From assembly GCF_003665095.1 (NCBI RefSeq), contig NZ_RCHV01000002.1, positions 6,080,501-6,144,500 of the forward strand: a DNA stretch of 64,000 bases. The letters are read 5' to 3'. This document shows, one piece after another, positions 1 to 8,697 of the stretch (position 1 is the first letter of the stretch; the number at the start of each line of letters is the position of its first letter). The notes below the pieces were generated by a model. The model made no database searches. It was given only the letters and a program-made list of their open reading frames with translations, and was not told the origin of the DNA. The position numbers and the translations under genes were made by a program. The stretch is from Streptomyces sp. Z26 (GTDB lineage Bacteria; Actinomycetota; Actinomycetes; Streptomycetales; Streptomycetaceae).

Positions 1-1
1 C

Positions 2-781
2 GCGGCGCGGTCCGACGCCGACCGGTGGGTGCCCACGGTCATCGCCGAGGAGTTGCACATCGTCTACCGCGTCAACGGCGGCCCGCGCGGCAAGGGTTCC
101 GCGACCGCCGCGCTGAGCCGCATGGTGCGGCGCGGCGGGGAGAAGGGCGTCCGCAAGGTGCACGCCGTGCGCGGCGTCACCTTCACCGCGTACCGGGGTG
201 AGGCCATCGGCCTCATCGGCTCCAACGGCTCCGGCAAGTCCACGCTGCTGAAGGCCGTCGCGGGCCTGATCCCCGCCGAGCGCGGCAAGGTCTACACCGA
301 CGGCCAGCCGTCCCTGCTGGGTGTCAACGCGGCGCTGATGAACGACCTGACCGGCGAGCGGAACGTCATCCTCGGCGGTCTGGCGATGGGCATGAGCCGG
401 GAACAGATCCGCGAGCGCTACCAGGGCATCGTCGACTTCTCCGGCATCAACGAGAAGGGCGACTTCATCACCCTGCCCATGCGCACGTACTCCTCCGGCA
501 TGGCCGCCCGGCTCCGCTTCTCCATCGCGGCGGCCAAGGACCACGACGTGCTGATGATCGACGAGGCGCTGGCGACGGGCGACAAGAAGTTCCAGAAGCG
601 GTCCGAGGCCCGTATCCGCGAGCTGCGCAAGGAGGCCGGGACGGTGTTCCTGGTCAGCCACAACAACAAGTCCATCCGGGACACCTGCGACCGTGTGCTG
701 TGGCTGGAGCACGGTGAACTGCGCCTGGACGGGCCGACGGACGAGGTGCTCAAGGAGTACGAGAAGTTCACGGGCAAGTAG
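2..781 (+). CDS. ABC transporter ATP-binding protein (polysaccharide/teichoic-acid export type), probably 5'-partial
   Basis: This is the nucleotide-binding subunit of an ABC-2 type exporter for undecaprenyl-linked polymer, of the TagH/Wzt class. Walker A reads GSNGSGKS, the ABC signature is in the SSGMAARLRFSIAAA stretch, and Walker B is in VLMIDEALATGD, followed by the H-loop in VSHNNKS. There is no C-terminal carbohydrate-binding extension. A GTG at 29 could start a 250-aa protein, but the frame is open to the left edge. Homologues I remember carry some extra N-terminal residues, so the true start probably lies outside the window. The membrane partner would be further left. A strong hairpin follows the stop. 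Confidence 0.85.
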   Translation, partial: AARSDADRWVPTVIAEELHIVYRVNGGPRGKGSATAALSRMVRRGGEKGVRKVHAVRGVTFTAYRGEAIGLIGSNGSGKSTLLKAVAGLIPAERGKVYTDGQPSLLGVNAALMNDLTGERNVILGGLAMGMSREQIRERYQGIVDFSGINEKGDFITLPMRTYSSGMAARLRFSIAAAKDHDVLMIDEALATGDKKFQKRSEARIRELRKEAGTVFLVSHNNKSIRDTCDRVLWLEHGELRLDGPTDEVLKEYEKFTGK

Positions 782-828
782 CCGCCCGCCCGCCGGGGCA
801 CGTCCCCCGGCACGGTGCTCCGGCACAC

Positions 829-869
829 GCGAGGACCCCCGCGCCTTCCTTCCGCGCGGGGGTCCTCGC
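829..869. terminator. Bidirectional terminator hairpin
   Basis: Two perfectly complementary 16-base arms (829-844 and 854-869) flank a 9-base pyrimidine loop. The hairpin lies between the convergent ABC ATPase and MMPL genes and can serve both strands. Confidence 0.85.
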
Positions 870-889
870 CGTTCCCGGTGGCCGGGGCG

Positions 890-3130
890 TCACACCCCGG
901 CGGGCGTGCGCTCCGGCTCGGCCGCCGGTCGGGGGCCGTCCGCACCCGGGACGTCCCGGTCGTCCGCCGGGCCGCCCTCGTCGAGGCCGATCCGGGCGTG
1001 CAGCCGCTTCAGCGCGCGCGGCGCGTACCAGGCCCGCTTCCCGAGCAGCCGCATCGCCGCCGGGACGAGCACACCGCGTACGGCGACCGCGTCGATCAGG
1101 ATGGCCAGCCCGCTGCCGAGGCCGAACATCTGGAGGAAGCTGACGCTGCTGGTGCCGAAGGCGAAGAAGCTCACGGCGAGCAGCGCGGCGGCCGTCGTGA
1201 CGATCCGGCCGGTACGGGAGAGGCCGCGGGTGACGGCGGTGACGTTGTCGGCGCCCGCGTCGTTCAGCTCCTTGATCCGGCTGGTGACGAAGACCTCGTA
1301 GTCCATCGACAGCCCGAAGACGATGCAGAACAGCAGCACGGTCATCGAGGTGTCCATCGGCATCGGGGTGAAGCCGAGCAGGCCGGACAGGTGCCCGTCC
1401 TGGAAGATCCACACCATCACGCCGACCGACGCGGTCAGGCTGATCGCGTTGAGCACCAGGGCGCGCAGCGGCTGCACGACACTGCCGGTGAAGAGGAACA
1501 GCAGCAGGAACGTGGAGCCCACCACGATGCCCGCGGCGGCGGGGAGCCGGTCGGTGATCGACTTCTTGGAGTCGACGAGCCGCGCGTCCGCGCCGCCCAC
1601 CAGCGTCTCCGTACCGCCCGGCCCGGCCGTCGCCCGTACGTCGCGGACCAGGCCCTGCGCGGCGTCGGACTTCGACTCCAGGCCGCTGGTGACGGTGACC
1701 CGCTGCGCGTCGGGGCGGCCGAGCGCGGCCTGGGCGGGGCCGGGCTCCTCGACGCCGTCGGCGGTGTACGTGCCGGTGCTGGCCTGGACCCGTACGACGC
1801 CGTCCAGCTTCGCCAACCGCTGGGCGTACGAGGCCAGTTCGCCTTCGGCGACGGGGCCGCGGGTGACGACCTGGAGGGCGTCGGCGTCGTTGCCGGGGAA
1901 GCCGTCCCGTACGGCCGTGGACACCTGGCGGCTCTGCGCGTCCTCGGGCAGCACCCGCTCGTCCGGCGTGCCGAAGGTGACGCCGAGCAGCGGGCTCGCC
2001 GCCAGCAGCAGCACCGCGAGCACGGGCAGCGCGGTGAGCGCCGGACGGCGCATCACCAGCCCGGCCAGCCGCCCCCACACGGGCGCGTCCGGCTGCCGCG
2101 CGGACCGGGCCCAGGGCAGCCGCCCGCTGTTCACGCGGTGGCCGAGCAGCGCGAGCAGGGCCGGTACGACGACCAGTGCGGCGAGCGCGGCGATGGCGAC
2201 GACGCCGATCCCCGCGTAGGCGAACGAGCGCAGGAAGAACGGCGGGAACAGCAGCAGCGCGGAGAGCGCGGCCACCACGGTGGCGGCGGAGAAGGCGATG
2301 GTGCGCCCGGCGGTCCGTACGGTCGTGCGCAGCGCGTCGGGGACCTCGTCGCCCGCGCCGAGACGTTCGCGGAAGCGGCTGACCAGCAGCAGGCCGTAGT
2401 CGATGCCGATGCCGAGGCCGAGCGCGGTGGTGAGGTTGACGGCGAAGACGGACACGTCGGTGACGCTGCCGAGCACGTACAGCTCCGCGAACGTGCCGAG
2501 GATCGCGATCAGCCCGATGGCCAGCGGCAGCAGCGCGGCGACGAGGCTGCCGAAGGCGAGGACGAGCAGGACCAGGGTGAGGGGCACGGCGATCGCCTCG
2601 GCGAGCGCGAGGTCCGTGGAGACCTGCTCGGTCACGTCGTTGTCGAGCGCGACGCCGCCGCCCGCCCGTACGGTGACGGCGCCGCGGTCGCCGGTCCACG
2701 CGTCGACGACGTCCTCCGCGTGCTCGGCCCGGGTGGTGCTGTCACCCTCGACGTGGGCCATGACCAGGGCCTGGTCGCCGTCCTCGGAGGTGAGGGCGGA
2801 GCCGCCGGTGTCCCAGTAGGACACGACGTTGGTGACGTGCGGGGCGTCCTTGACGCCCGCGGTCAGCTCGCGTCCGGCGCGTTCGGCGGCGGGGGAGTCG
2901 AGGCCGTCGTCGGCCCGTACGAGCAGGACGAGGTTGGTGTCGCCGCCGAACCTGTCGTCGACGAGTTCCTGCGCGCGGCTGGAGGGTGCGTCGGGGTCCT
3001 CGAACCCGCCGCCCTGGAGGACGCCGAAGGCGCCGAAGCCGACGGCTCCCATGGCGATCACGGCGACGAGGGTGAGGAGCAGCAGCGCGCGGGCGCGGTG
3101 CAGGACCAGGTCGGCCAGTCGGTGCAGCAT
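890..3130 (-). CDS. MMPL/RND family transporter
   Basis: A 746-aa inner-membrane exporter of the MMPL branch of the RND superfamily. It has an N-terminal helix, a large extracellular loop, a run of TM helices around residues 170-330, then a second loop and second helix bundle, giving the usual 12-TM duplicated plan. Conserved patches include FGTPDERVLP and the GLSMDYEVF region in the second half. The ATG at 3130 has an AGGGGGA ribosome-binding site. It is divergent from a TetR gene, and the shared intergenic region has two operator-like palindromes, so it is probably repressed by that TetR. The substrate (lipid, dye or drug) cannot be deduced. Confidence 0.9.
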   Translation of the reverse strand: MLHRLADLVLHRARALLLLTLVAVIAMGAVGFGAFGVLQGGGFEDPDAPSSRAQELVDDRFGGDTNLVLLVRADDGLDSPAAERAGRELTAGVKDAPHVTNVVSYWDTGGSALTSEDGDQALVMAHVEGDSTTRAEHAEDVVDAWTGDRGAVTVRAGGGVALDNDVTEQVSTDLALAEAIAVPLTLVLLVLAFGSLVAALLPLAIGLIAILGTFAELYVLGSVTDVSVFAVNLTTALGLGIGIDYGLLLVSRFRERLGAGDEVPDALRTTVRTAGRTIAFSAATVVAALSALLLFPPFFLRSFAYAGIGVVAIAALAALVVVPALLALLGHRVNSGRLPWARSARQPDAPVWGRLAGLVMRRPALTALPVLAVLLLAASPLLGVTFGTPDERVLPEDAQSRQVSTAVRDGFPGNDADALQVVTRGPVAEGELASYAQRLAKLDGVVRVQASTGTYTADGVEEPGPAQAALGRPDAQRVTVTSGLESKSDAAQGLVRDVRATAGPGGTETLVGGADARLVDSKKSITDRLPAAAGIVVGSTFLLLFLFTGSVVQPLRALVLNAISLTASVGVMVWIFQDGHLSGLLGFTPMPMDTSMTVLLFCIVFGLSMDYEVFVTSRIKELNDAGADNVTAVTRGLSRTGRIVTTAAALLAVSFFAFGTSSVSFLQMFGLGSGLAILIDAVAVRGVLVPAAMRLLGKRAWYAPRALKRLHARIGLDEGGPADDRDVPGADGPRPAAEPERTPAGV

Positions 3131-3142
3131 GGCGAATCCCCC

Positions 3143-3203
3143 TGTTGGATGTTCACAGCGTTAACATCCAACATAGGGAGGGGATGTTAATGCTGTCAAC
3201 ATC
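3143..3203. promoter_or_regulatory. Two TetR operator copies between MMPL and tetR
   Basis: Operator 1 has perfect 11-base arms (3143-3153 and 3163-3173) around 9 bases. Operator 2 (3183-3203) has the same core, GATGTT-N9-AACATC. With operator 1 reverse-complemented the two 21-base cores (3148-3168 and 3183-3203) agree at 19 positions. Operator 2 sits just upstream of a -10-like CAGGAT (3207-3212) for tetR, and operator 1 lies upstream of the MMPL start, so both genes can be repressed. Confidence 0.8.
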
Positions 3204-3218
3204 GGGCAGGATGGGGTC

Positions 3219-3929
3219 ATGGAGGACAGCTCGGGGACCACCGCAGGCAAGGGCCGCTACCACCACGGCGACCTGCGCAACGCGCTCATCGACGCCGCCG
3301 TCGGACTCGCCCGCGCCGGCGGCCCGGACGCGGTCGTGCTGCGCGCCGCCGCCCGCCGGGTCGGGGTGTCGCCCACCGCGGCGTACCGGCACTTCGCCGG
3401 GCAGCCGGAGCTGCTGTTCGCCGTCAAGGAGGCCGGGCAGCAGCGCCTCGCCGAACGGATGGAGGCGGCCGTGCGCGCCGTCCCCGACACGCACCCCCGG
3501 GCCGTCGAGGAGCGGATGCTCGCCATGGGTCGCGGCTACATCGGCTTCGCGCTGGACGAACCCGGCCTGTTCCGCTCGGCGTTCTGCCACACCGCGGACG
3601 ACGTGACCAGGCTGCCCGCCGCGCTCTCCGGTGAGGCCCCGCCCGTGCCCGGCGACGGGCCCGCCGCCGAGGGGCTGCCGGGGGCGGACGCGGACGAGGG
3701 GCAGTTCCGCTCGTTCCGGATGCTCGTCGAGATCCTCGACGGACTCGTCGACGCCGGCCGGATGTCCCCCGCGCGGCGCCCCGGCGCCGAGGTCACCGCC
3801 TGGTCGATGGTGCACGGCCTGTCGACGCTGGTCCTCGACGGCCCGTTCGCGCCCCTCACGGAGGAGCAGCGGGACGCCGCCGTCGACATCGCCCTCCGTA
3901 CGCTCGTCGCCGGATTCACCGCGCCCTGA
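3219..3929 (+). CDS. TetR/AcrR family transcriptional regulator (TetR_C_33-like)
   Basis: A 236-aa one-component repressor. The N-terminal helix-turn-helix (about residues 10-60) begins KGRYHHGDLRNALIDAA, with the recognition helix in RRVGVSPTAAYRHFAG. The C-terminal ligand-binding domain is typical of TetR proteins that start with YHHGDLR. It is divergent from the MMPL exporter and likely represses both genes through the palindromes between them. No clear Shine-Dalgarno precedes the ATG. A CAGGAT hexamer ends 6 nt before it, so the mRNA may be leaderless. Confidence 0.9.
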   Translation: MEDSSGTTAGKGRYHHGDLRNALIDAAVGLARAGGPDAVVLRAAARRVGVSPTAAYRHFAGQPELLFAVKEAGQQRLAERMEAAVRAVPDTHPRAVEERMLAMGRGYIGFALDEPGLFRSAFCHTADDVTRLPAALSGEAPPVPGDGPAAEGLPGADADEGQFRSFRMLVEILDGLVDAGRMSPARRPGAEVTAWSMVHGLSTLVLDGPFAPLTEEQRDAAVDIALRTLVAGFTAP

Positions 3930-4072
3930 CGGGAGTCGGCCGCCCCGCCCGGCCTGTCGCGTCGGGTCCGTACGCACCCCGCCGCGCGGGCCCGTACGCG
4001 CCTCGCCCCGCAGGTCAGCCGCGCGGCGTGTCCGAAATCCGGCTCCCGGGGCAAAGGTGTAGAAACAGGGAC

Positions 4073-4105
4073 ATGACGCCCACGGTTCCTGGCCGCGCGC
4101 GGTGA
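4073..4105 (+). other. Candidate 10-codon leader ORF coupled to hpnC
   Basis: An ATG at 4073 opens a 10-residue frame (MTPTVPGRAR) whose TGA overlaps the GTG start of hpnC as GTGA. AGAAACAGGG lies just upstream. The other hopanoid junctions use the same 4-base overlap, so this mini-ORF may deliver ribosomes to hpnC. It is too short for any coding statistic. Confidence 0.35.
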
Positions 4106-5016
4106 CCGCCGAGGCGGCAGCCCACGCGCACACGGTCCTCGCCAAGGCCACCGGCGAGAACTTCCCGGTGGCCCCCCGCTTCCTCCCCCGCGCCTGGCGC
4201 GACGACCTGCTCGCCGTCTACGGCTACGCGCGGCTCGTCGACGACATCGGCGACGGCGACCTCGCCCCCGGCGGCCGCGACGCCGCGTACCTCCGGGTGG
4301 ACCCCGCCCGCGCCGACGACCGGCTCGCGCTCCTCGACGCCTTCGAGGCCGACCTGCACCGCGTCTTCCGCGCCGCCGGAGGCGGCCGCCCCAGCGCCGT
4401 CCCCGGCCACCCGCTGCTCGCCCGCCTCGTGCCGACCGTACGGCGGCACGGCCTCGCCCCGGCCCCGTTCCTCGGCCTCATCGAGGCGGGCCGGCAGGAC
4501 CAGAAGGTCACCCGCTACGCCGACTGGGACCAGCTCGCCGCCTACTGCGAGCTGTCCGCCAACCCCGTCGGCCGCCTCGTCCTCGCCCTCACCGGCACCG
4601 CCACCCCCGAACGCGTACGCCGCTCCGACGCCGTCTGCACCGGGCTCCAACTCGTCGAACACCTCCAGGACGTCGCGGAGGACCTCGCCCGCGACCGCGT
4701 CTACCTCCCCGCCGCCGACCTCGCGCGCTTCCGCGTCCGCGAGGCCGACCTCGCCGCGCCCACCGCGGGCGCCTCCGTACGCGCCCTCGTCGCCTTCGAG
4801 TGCGACCGCGCCCAGCGGCTCCTGGACGAGGGCGCCCCGCTCGTACGGAGCGTCCGCGGCCGCCTCCGGCTGCTGCTCGCCGGGTACGTGGGCGGCGGCC
4901 GCGCAGCCCTGCACGCCATCCGCGCCGCACGCTACGACGTGCTGCCCGGACCACCCCGGCCCACCCCGCGCGGCCTGCTGCGCGGGACGGGCACCGCACT
5001 GCGCAGAAAGGGGTGA
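4102..5016 (+). CDS. hpnC: Squalene synthase HpnC (hydroxysqualene synthase)
   Basis: A 304-aa trans-isoprenyl diphosphate synthase of the squalene/phytoene family. In the HpnCDE route it converts presqualene diphosphate to hydroxysqualene. The first Asp-rich motif, DDIGD, is at residues 47-51, and the second, QDVAED, is near 189-194. The N-terminal ENFPVAPRFLPRAWR block is characteristic of HpnC. No good Shine-Dalgarno precedes the GTG start, which overlaps the stop of a possible 10-codon leader ORF. The stop overlaps the GTG of hpnD. It is the first gene of the hopanoid operon. Confidence 0.92.
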   Translation: MTAEAAAHAHTVLAKATGENFPVAPRFLPRAWRDDLLAVYGYARLVDDIGDGDLAPGGRDAAYLRVDPARADDRLALLDAFEADLHRVFRAAGGGRPSAVPGHPLLARLVPTVRRHGLAPAPFLGLIEAGRQDQKVTRYADWDQLAAYCELSANPVGRLVLALTGTATPERVRRSDAVCTGLQLVEHLQDVAEDLARDRVYLPAADLARFRVREADLAAPTAGASVRALVAFECDRAQRLLDEGAPLVRSVRGRLRLLLAGYVGGGRAALHAIRAARYDVLPGPPRPTPRGLLRGTGTALRRKG

Positions 5017-5987
5017 CCACGACCGTGGTCGCAACCCGGACCGAGCGGCGGCTCACCCCGCCGGTCCTCGCCGCGTACAGCTACTGCGAGACCGTCACCG
5101 GGCAGCAGGCCCGCAACTTCGCCTACGGCATCCGCCTCCTCCCACCCCCCGAGCGGCGCGCCATGTCCGCGCTCTACGCCCTCTCGCGCCGCATCGACGA
5201 CATCGGGGACGGCGCGCTCGACCCGGTCGAGAAGGAGGCCCGCCTCGCGGACACCCGGGCGCTCCTCGTACGGGTACGGGAGGGCCGGGTGTGCGACGAG
5301 GACACCGACCCGGTGGCCGTCGCCCTCGACCACGCCGCGCGCACCCACCCGGTCCCGCTGGACGCCCTCGACGAGCTGATCGACGGGGTGCTGATGGACG
5401 TACGCGGCCGCCGCTACGCCACCTGGCCCGACCTGCGCGCGTACTGCCGCTGCGTGGCCGGAGCCGTCGGACGGCTCTCCCTCGGGGTCCTCGGCACCGC
5501 GCCGGGCGCGCGGGACACGGCCCGCGCCGCCGAGTACGCCGATACCCTCGGTCTGGCGCTCCAACTGACCAATATCCTGAGGGACCTACGGGAAGACGCC
5601 GGTAACGGACGCGTCTACCTGCCCGCCGACGATCTCGCCGCATTCGGCTGCACCGCCGGATTCCACCACGACACCCCGCCGTCCGGCGCCGACTTCGCCG
5701 GTCTGGTGCGCTTCGAGGTACGACGCGCCCGCGCCCTGTTCGAGGAGGGGTTCACGCTGCTGCCCATGCTGGACCGCCGCTCCGCGGCGTGCGTCGCCGC
5801 CATGGCCGGGATCTACCGGCGGCTGCTCGCCCGCATCGACCGCGACCCGTACGCCGTGCTCCGCGGCCGTGTCTCGCTGCCCGCGCGGGAGAAGGCGTAC
5901 GTCGCCGCGCGCGGGCTCGCCGGGCTCGACGCCCGGCACGCCGCCCGCCGCCCCGCGCCCGACACGCCCTCGCGGGCCGCCGCGTGA
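5013..5987 (+). CDS. hpnD: Presqualene diphosphate synthase HpnD
   Basis: 324 aa. It condenses two farnesyl diphosphates to presqualene diphosphate, the substrate of HpnC. The paired Asp-rich motifs are RRIDDIGDG (about 59-67) and QLTNILRDLRED (about 183-194), and the YCETVTGQQARNFAYGI N-terminal block is typical of the family. The GTG start overlaps the hpnC stop (GTGA), and its own stop overlaps the hpnE start in the same way, so translation is coupled along hpnCDE. The frame stays open further upstream inside hpnC, but that part has no family similarity. Confidence 0.93.
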   Translation: MTTTVVATRTERRLTPPVLAAYSYCETVTGQQARNFAYGIRLLPPPERRAMSALYALSRRIDDIGDGALDPVEKEARLADTRALLVRVREGRVCDEDTDPVAVALDHAARTHPVPLDALDELIDGVLMDVRGRRYATWPDLRAYCRCVAGAVGRLSLGVLGTAPGARDTARAAEYADTLGLALQLTNILRDLREDAGNGRVYLPADDLAAFGCTAGFHHDTPPSGADFAGLVRFEVRRARALFEEGFTLLPMLDRRSAACVAAMAGIYRRLLARIDRDPYAVLRGRVSLPAREKAYVAARGLAGLDARHAARRPAPDTPSRAAA

Positions 5988-7444
5988 CGCCCGGCTCCGC
6001 GCCGCCCGTACGCGCGGCGGGGCGCTCCGGGCGTACGGCCGTCGTCGTCGGCGGCGGACTCGCCGGGACCACCGCGGCGCTCCGGCTGGCCGACGCCGGG
6101 GTCGCGGTGACCCTGCTGGAGACCCGGCCGCGGCTCGGCGGGCTCGCCTCCTCGTTCCGCCGGGACTCGCCCGTCGGACCGCTCACCGTCGACAACGGGC
6201 AGCACGTGCACCTGCGTTGCTGCACCGCGTACCAGTGGTTCCTGCACCGCGTCGGCGCCGCCGCGCGGGCGCCGCTCCAGCACCGGCTCGACGTGCCCGT
6301 GCTGGACGCCGCGACCGGCCGCCTCGGGCGGCTGCGGCGCACCGCGCTGCCCGTACCGCTGCACCTCGCCGCCGGACTCGCCGCCTACCCGCACCTGTCG
6401 CCCGCCGAACGCGCCTCCGCCGCGCGCGCGGCTCTCGCCCTGGGCCGCCTCGACCCGGACGACCCGGCCCTGGACGGCGCCGACTTCGCGAGCTGGCTGC
6501 GCCGCAACGGGCAGTCCGCGCGGGCCATCGACGCGCTGTGGGAGCTGGTCGGCGTGCCGACCCTCAACGCCCGCGCCGCCGACTCCTCCCTCGGCCTCGC
6601 CGCCCGCGTCTTCCGCACCGGCCTGCTCACCACGCCCGGCGGCGCCGACATCGGCGTGTCCCACGCCCCGCTCGGCGACCTGCACGACGGGCTCGCGCGC
6701 GCCGCGCTCGACCGGGCGGGCGTACGCACCCTGCCGCACACCCGCGTCCGCGCCGTCTCCCGCGCGCCGTACGGCGGTTGGCGCGTCGCCGCGAGCCGCC
6801 GCGCGGAGCCGGTACGCGGCCGCCCCGAGGAACTGGACGCGGACGCCGTCGTGTTGGCCGTGCCGCAGCACGAGGCGTACCGGCTGCTGCCGGACGGCGC
6901 GCTGCCCGAACCGGACCGGCTGCTGCGGATCGGGGACGCGCCGATCCTCAACGTCCACGTGGTCTACGACCGTCGGGTGCTGCGCCGCCCGTTCTTCGCC
7001 GCGCTGGGCTCGCCGGTGCAGTGGGTGTTCGACCGTACGGGCCCCTCCGGCCTCAGCGGCGGCGGGCAGTACCTCGCGCTGTCCCAGTCCGCCGCCGCCG
7101 ACGAGATCGACACCCCCGTCGCGGACCTCCGCCGCCGCTACCTGCCGGAGCTGGCGCGGTTGCTGCCCGCCGCCCGTTCCGCCGCCGTCCGCGACTTCTT
7201 CGTCACCAGGGAGCGCGCCGCGACGTTCGCGCCCGCCCCCGGAGTGGGACGGCTCCGACCGCCCGCGCGCACCGCGCTGCCCGGACTCGTACTCGCCGGG
7301 GCTTGGACCGACACGGGCTGGCCCGCGACCATGGAGGGCGCCGTGCGCAGCGGCGTCGAGGCCGCCCGCGAAGCGCTGGGCGGCCACGGGCGCCCGCACG
7401 ACCGACCACCGCACGGTACGGAAAGAAGGACAGCGGCGGTATGA
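5984..7444 (+). CDS. hpnE: Hydroxysqualene dehydroxylase HpnE (FAD-dependent)
   Basis: 486 aa, an FAD/NAD(P)-binding amine-oxidase-fold flavoprotein. HpnE reductively removes the hydroxyl of hydroxysqualene to give squalene. The Rossmann dinucleotide motif VVVGGGLAGTTAALRLADAG spans about residues 20-39. The C-terminal flavin-binding segment GLVLAGAWTDTGWPATMEGA is the usual signature of the phytoene desaturase/HpnE branch. The GTG start overlaps the hpnD stop, and the stop overlaps the ATG of the polyprenyl synthase (ATGA). Confidence 0.92.
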   Translation: MTPGSAPPVRAAGRSGRTAVVVGGGLAGTTAALRLADAGVAVTLLETRPRLGGLASSFRRDSPVGPLTVDNGQHVHLRCCTAYQWFLHRVGAAARAPLQHRLDVPVLDAATGRLGRLRRTALPVPLHLAAGLAAYPHLSPAERASAARAALALGRLDPDDPALDGADFASWLRRNGQSARAIDALWELVGVPTLNARAADSSLGLAARVFRTGLLTTPGGADIGVSHAPLGDLHDGLARAALDRAGVRTLPHTRVRAVSRAPYGGWRVAASRRAEPVRGRPEELDADAVVLAVPQHEAYRLLPDGALPEPDRLLRIGDAPILNVHVVYDRRVLRRPFFAALGSPVQWVFDRTGPSGLSGGGQYLALSQSAAADEIDTPVADLRRRYLPELARLLPAARSAAVRDFFVTRERAATFAPAPGVGRLRPPARTALPGLVLAGAWTDTGWPATMEGAVRSGVEAAREALGGHGRPHDRPPHGTERRTAAV

Positions 7445-8553
7445 ACGCCAGCACAGAACGCACAGGAGCACCGTTGAACACTGCAAGTCCGGCGCGAACG
7501 CGCTCCACCGGCGACTTCGCGCGCGTCAACGCCCTGCTCGCGCGGGGCCGCACGCTCGCCACCCCGGTGCTGCGCGCCGCCGTGGACCGGCTCGCGCCGC
7601 CCATGGACACCGTCGCCGCCTACCACTTCGGCTGGATCGACGCCGAGGGCCGCCCCTCCGACGCGGACGGCGGCAAGGCCGTACGCCCCGCGCTCGCCCT
7701 GGTCTCCGCGGAGGCCGCCGGGGCACCGCCGGAGACGGGCGTCCCGGGAGCCGTCGCCGTGGAGCTGGTGCACAACTTCTCGCTGCTGCACGACGACCTG
7801 ATGGACGGCGACGAGCAGCGGCGGCACCGCGACACCGTCTGGAAGGTGCACGGACCGGCGCAGGCCATCCTCGTCGGGGACGCCCTCTTCGCCCTCGCCG
7901 GTGAACTGCTCCTCGAACTCGGCACGGTCGACGCCGGACGGGCCACCCGGCGGCTCACCTCCGCCACGCGCAAGCTGATCGACGGGCAGGCGCAGGACAT
8001 CAGTTACGAGGGCCGCGTGCACGTCAGCGTCGCCGAGTGCCTGGAGATGGAGGGCAACAAGACCGGCGCCCTCCTCGCCTGCGCCACCTCCATCGGCGCC
8101 GTGCTGGGCGGCGCGGACGACCGTACGGCCGACGCGCTGGAGGCGTACGGCTTCCACCTCGGCCTCTCCTTCCAGGCCGTCGACGACCTGCTGGGCGTGT
8201 GGGGCGACCCGGAGTCCACCGGCAAGCAGACCTGGAGCGACCTGCGGCAGCGGAAGAAGTCCCTGCCGGTCGTCGCCGCGCTCGCCGCGGGCGGTACGGC
8301 CGCCGGGCGCCTCGGGGAACTGATGGCGGCGGACGTGAAGAAGAGCCAGCGGGAGTTCGAGGACTTCGACGAGGCGGAGTTCGCCGCCCGCGCGGCCCTC
8401 ATCGAGGAGGCGGGCGGCCGCGACGCCACCACCGCGATCGCCCGCGAGCAGCACCACAAGGCGCTGGAGGCGCTCGACGGCATCGACATGCCCGACCCGG
8501 TGCGCGAGGAGCTGGTGGCACTCGCGGACTTCGTCGTCGTACGGCAGAAGTGA
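7441..8553 (+). CDS. Polyprenyl diphosphate synthase (farnesyl/geranylgeranyl type)
   Basis: 370 aa, a class-I E-isoprenyl diphosphate synthase that elongates IPP and DMAPP, here most likely to farnesyl diphosphate for HpnD. The first Asp-rich motif is HDDLMDGD (about 117-124) and the second is VDDLLGVWGD (near 247), where the fifth position of the second DDxxD is Gly. KAVRPAL is the substrate-binding KxxRP segment. The ATG overlaps the hpnE stop. The product chain length cannot be fixed from sequence, but the operon context favours C15. Confidence 0.88.
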   Translation: MNASTERTGAPLNTASPARTRSTGDFARVNALLARGRTLATPVLRAAVDRLAPPMDTVAAYHFGWIDAEGRPSDADGGKAVRPALALVSAEAAGAPPETGVPGAVAVELVHNFSLLHDDLMDGDEQRRHRDTVWKVHGPAQAILVGDALFALAGELLLELGTVDAGRATRRLTSATRKLIDGQAQDISYEGRVHVSVAECLEMEGNKTGALLACATSIGAVLGGADDRTADALEAYGFHLGLSFQAVDDLLGVWGDPESTGKQTWSDLRQRKKSLPVVAALAAGGTAAGRLGELMAADVKKSQREFEDFDEAEFAARAALIEEAGGRDATTAIAREQHHKALEALDGIDMPDPVREELVALADFVVVRQK

Positions 8554-8631
8554 CCGCCGGTGACCCGGTGGGGTGACGTGGTGCGGGCGAACCGGCGGGG
8601 GTGACGTAACGGAAGGGGGGCCGCGGCCGTT

Positions 8632-8666
8632 ACGGCGGTGCACCGGTCGGCCACGGCGGTGCACCG
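8632..8666 (+). repeat. Tandem 14-base direct repeat upstream of shc
   Basis: ACGGCGGTGCACCG occurs at 8632-8645 and again at 8653-8666, a 21-base period. It lies in the 144-base gap before shc, the longest gap within the hopanoid operon. Each copy contains the palindrome CGGTGCACCG, so it may be a protein-binding site or an internal control point. Confidence 0.5.
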
Positions 8667-8697
8667 ATCGCACACCGGACACCCGGAAGGGGACGCG

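Noticed and set aside
8554..8697. A small gene between the polyprenyl synthase and shc
   Set aside because: No start with a ribosome-binding site opens a plausible protein. Only a 14-base direct repeat was kept.
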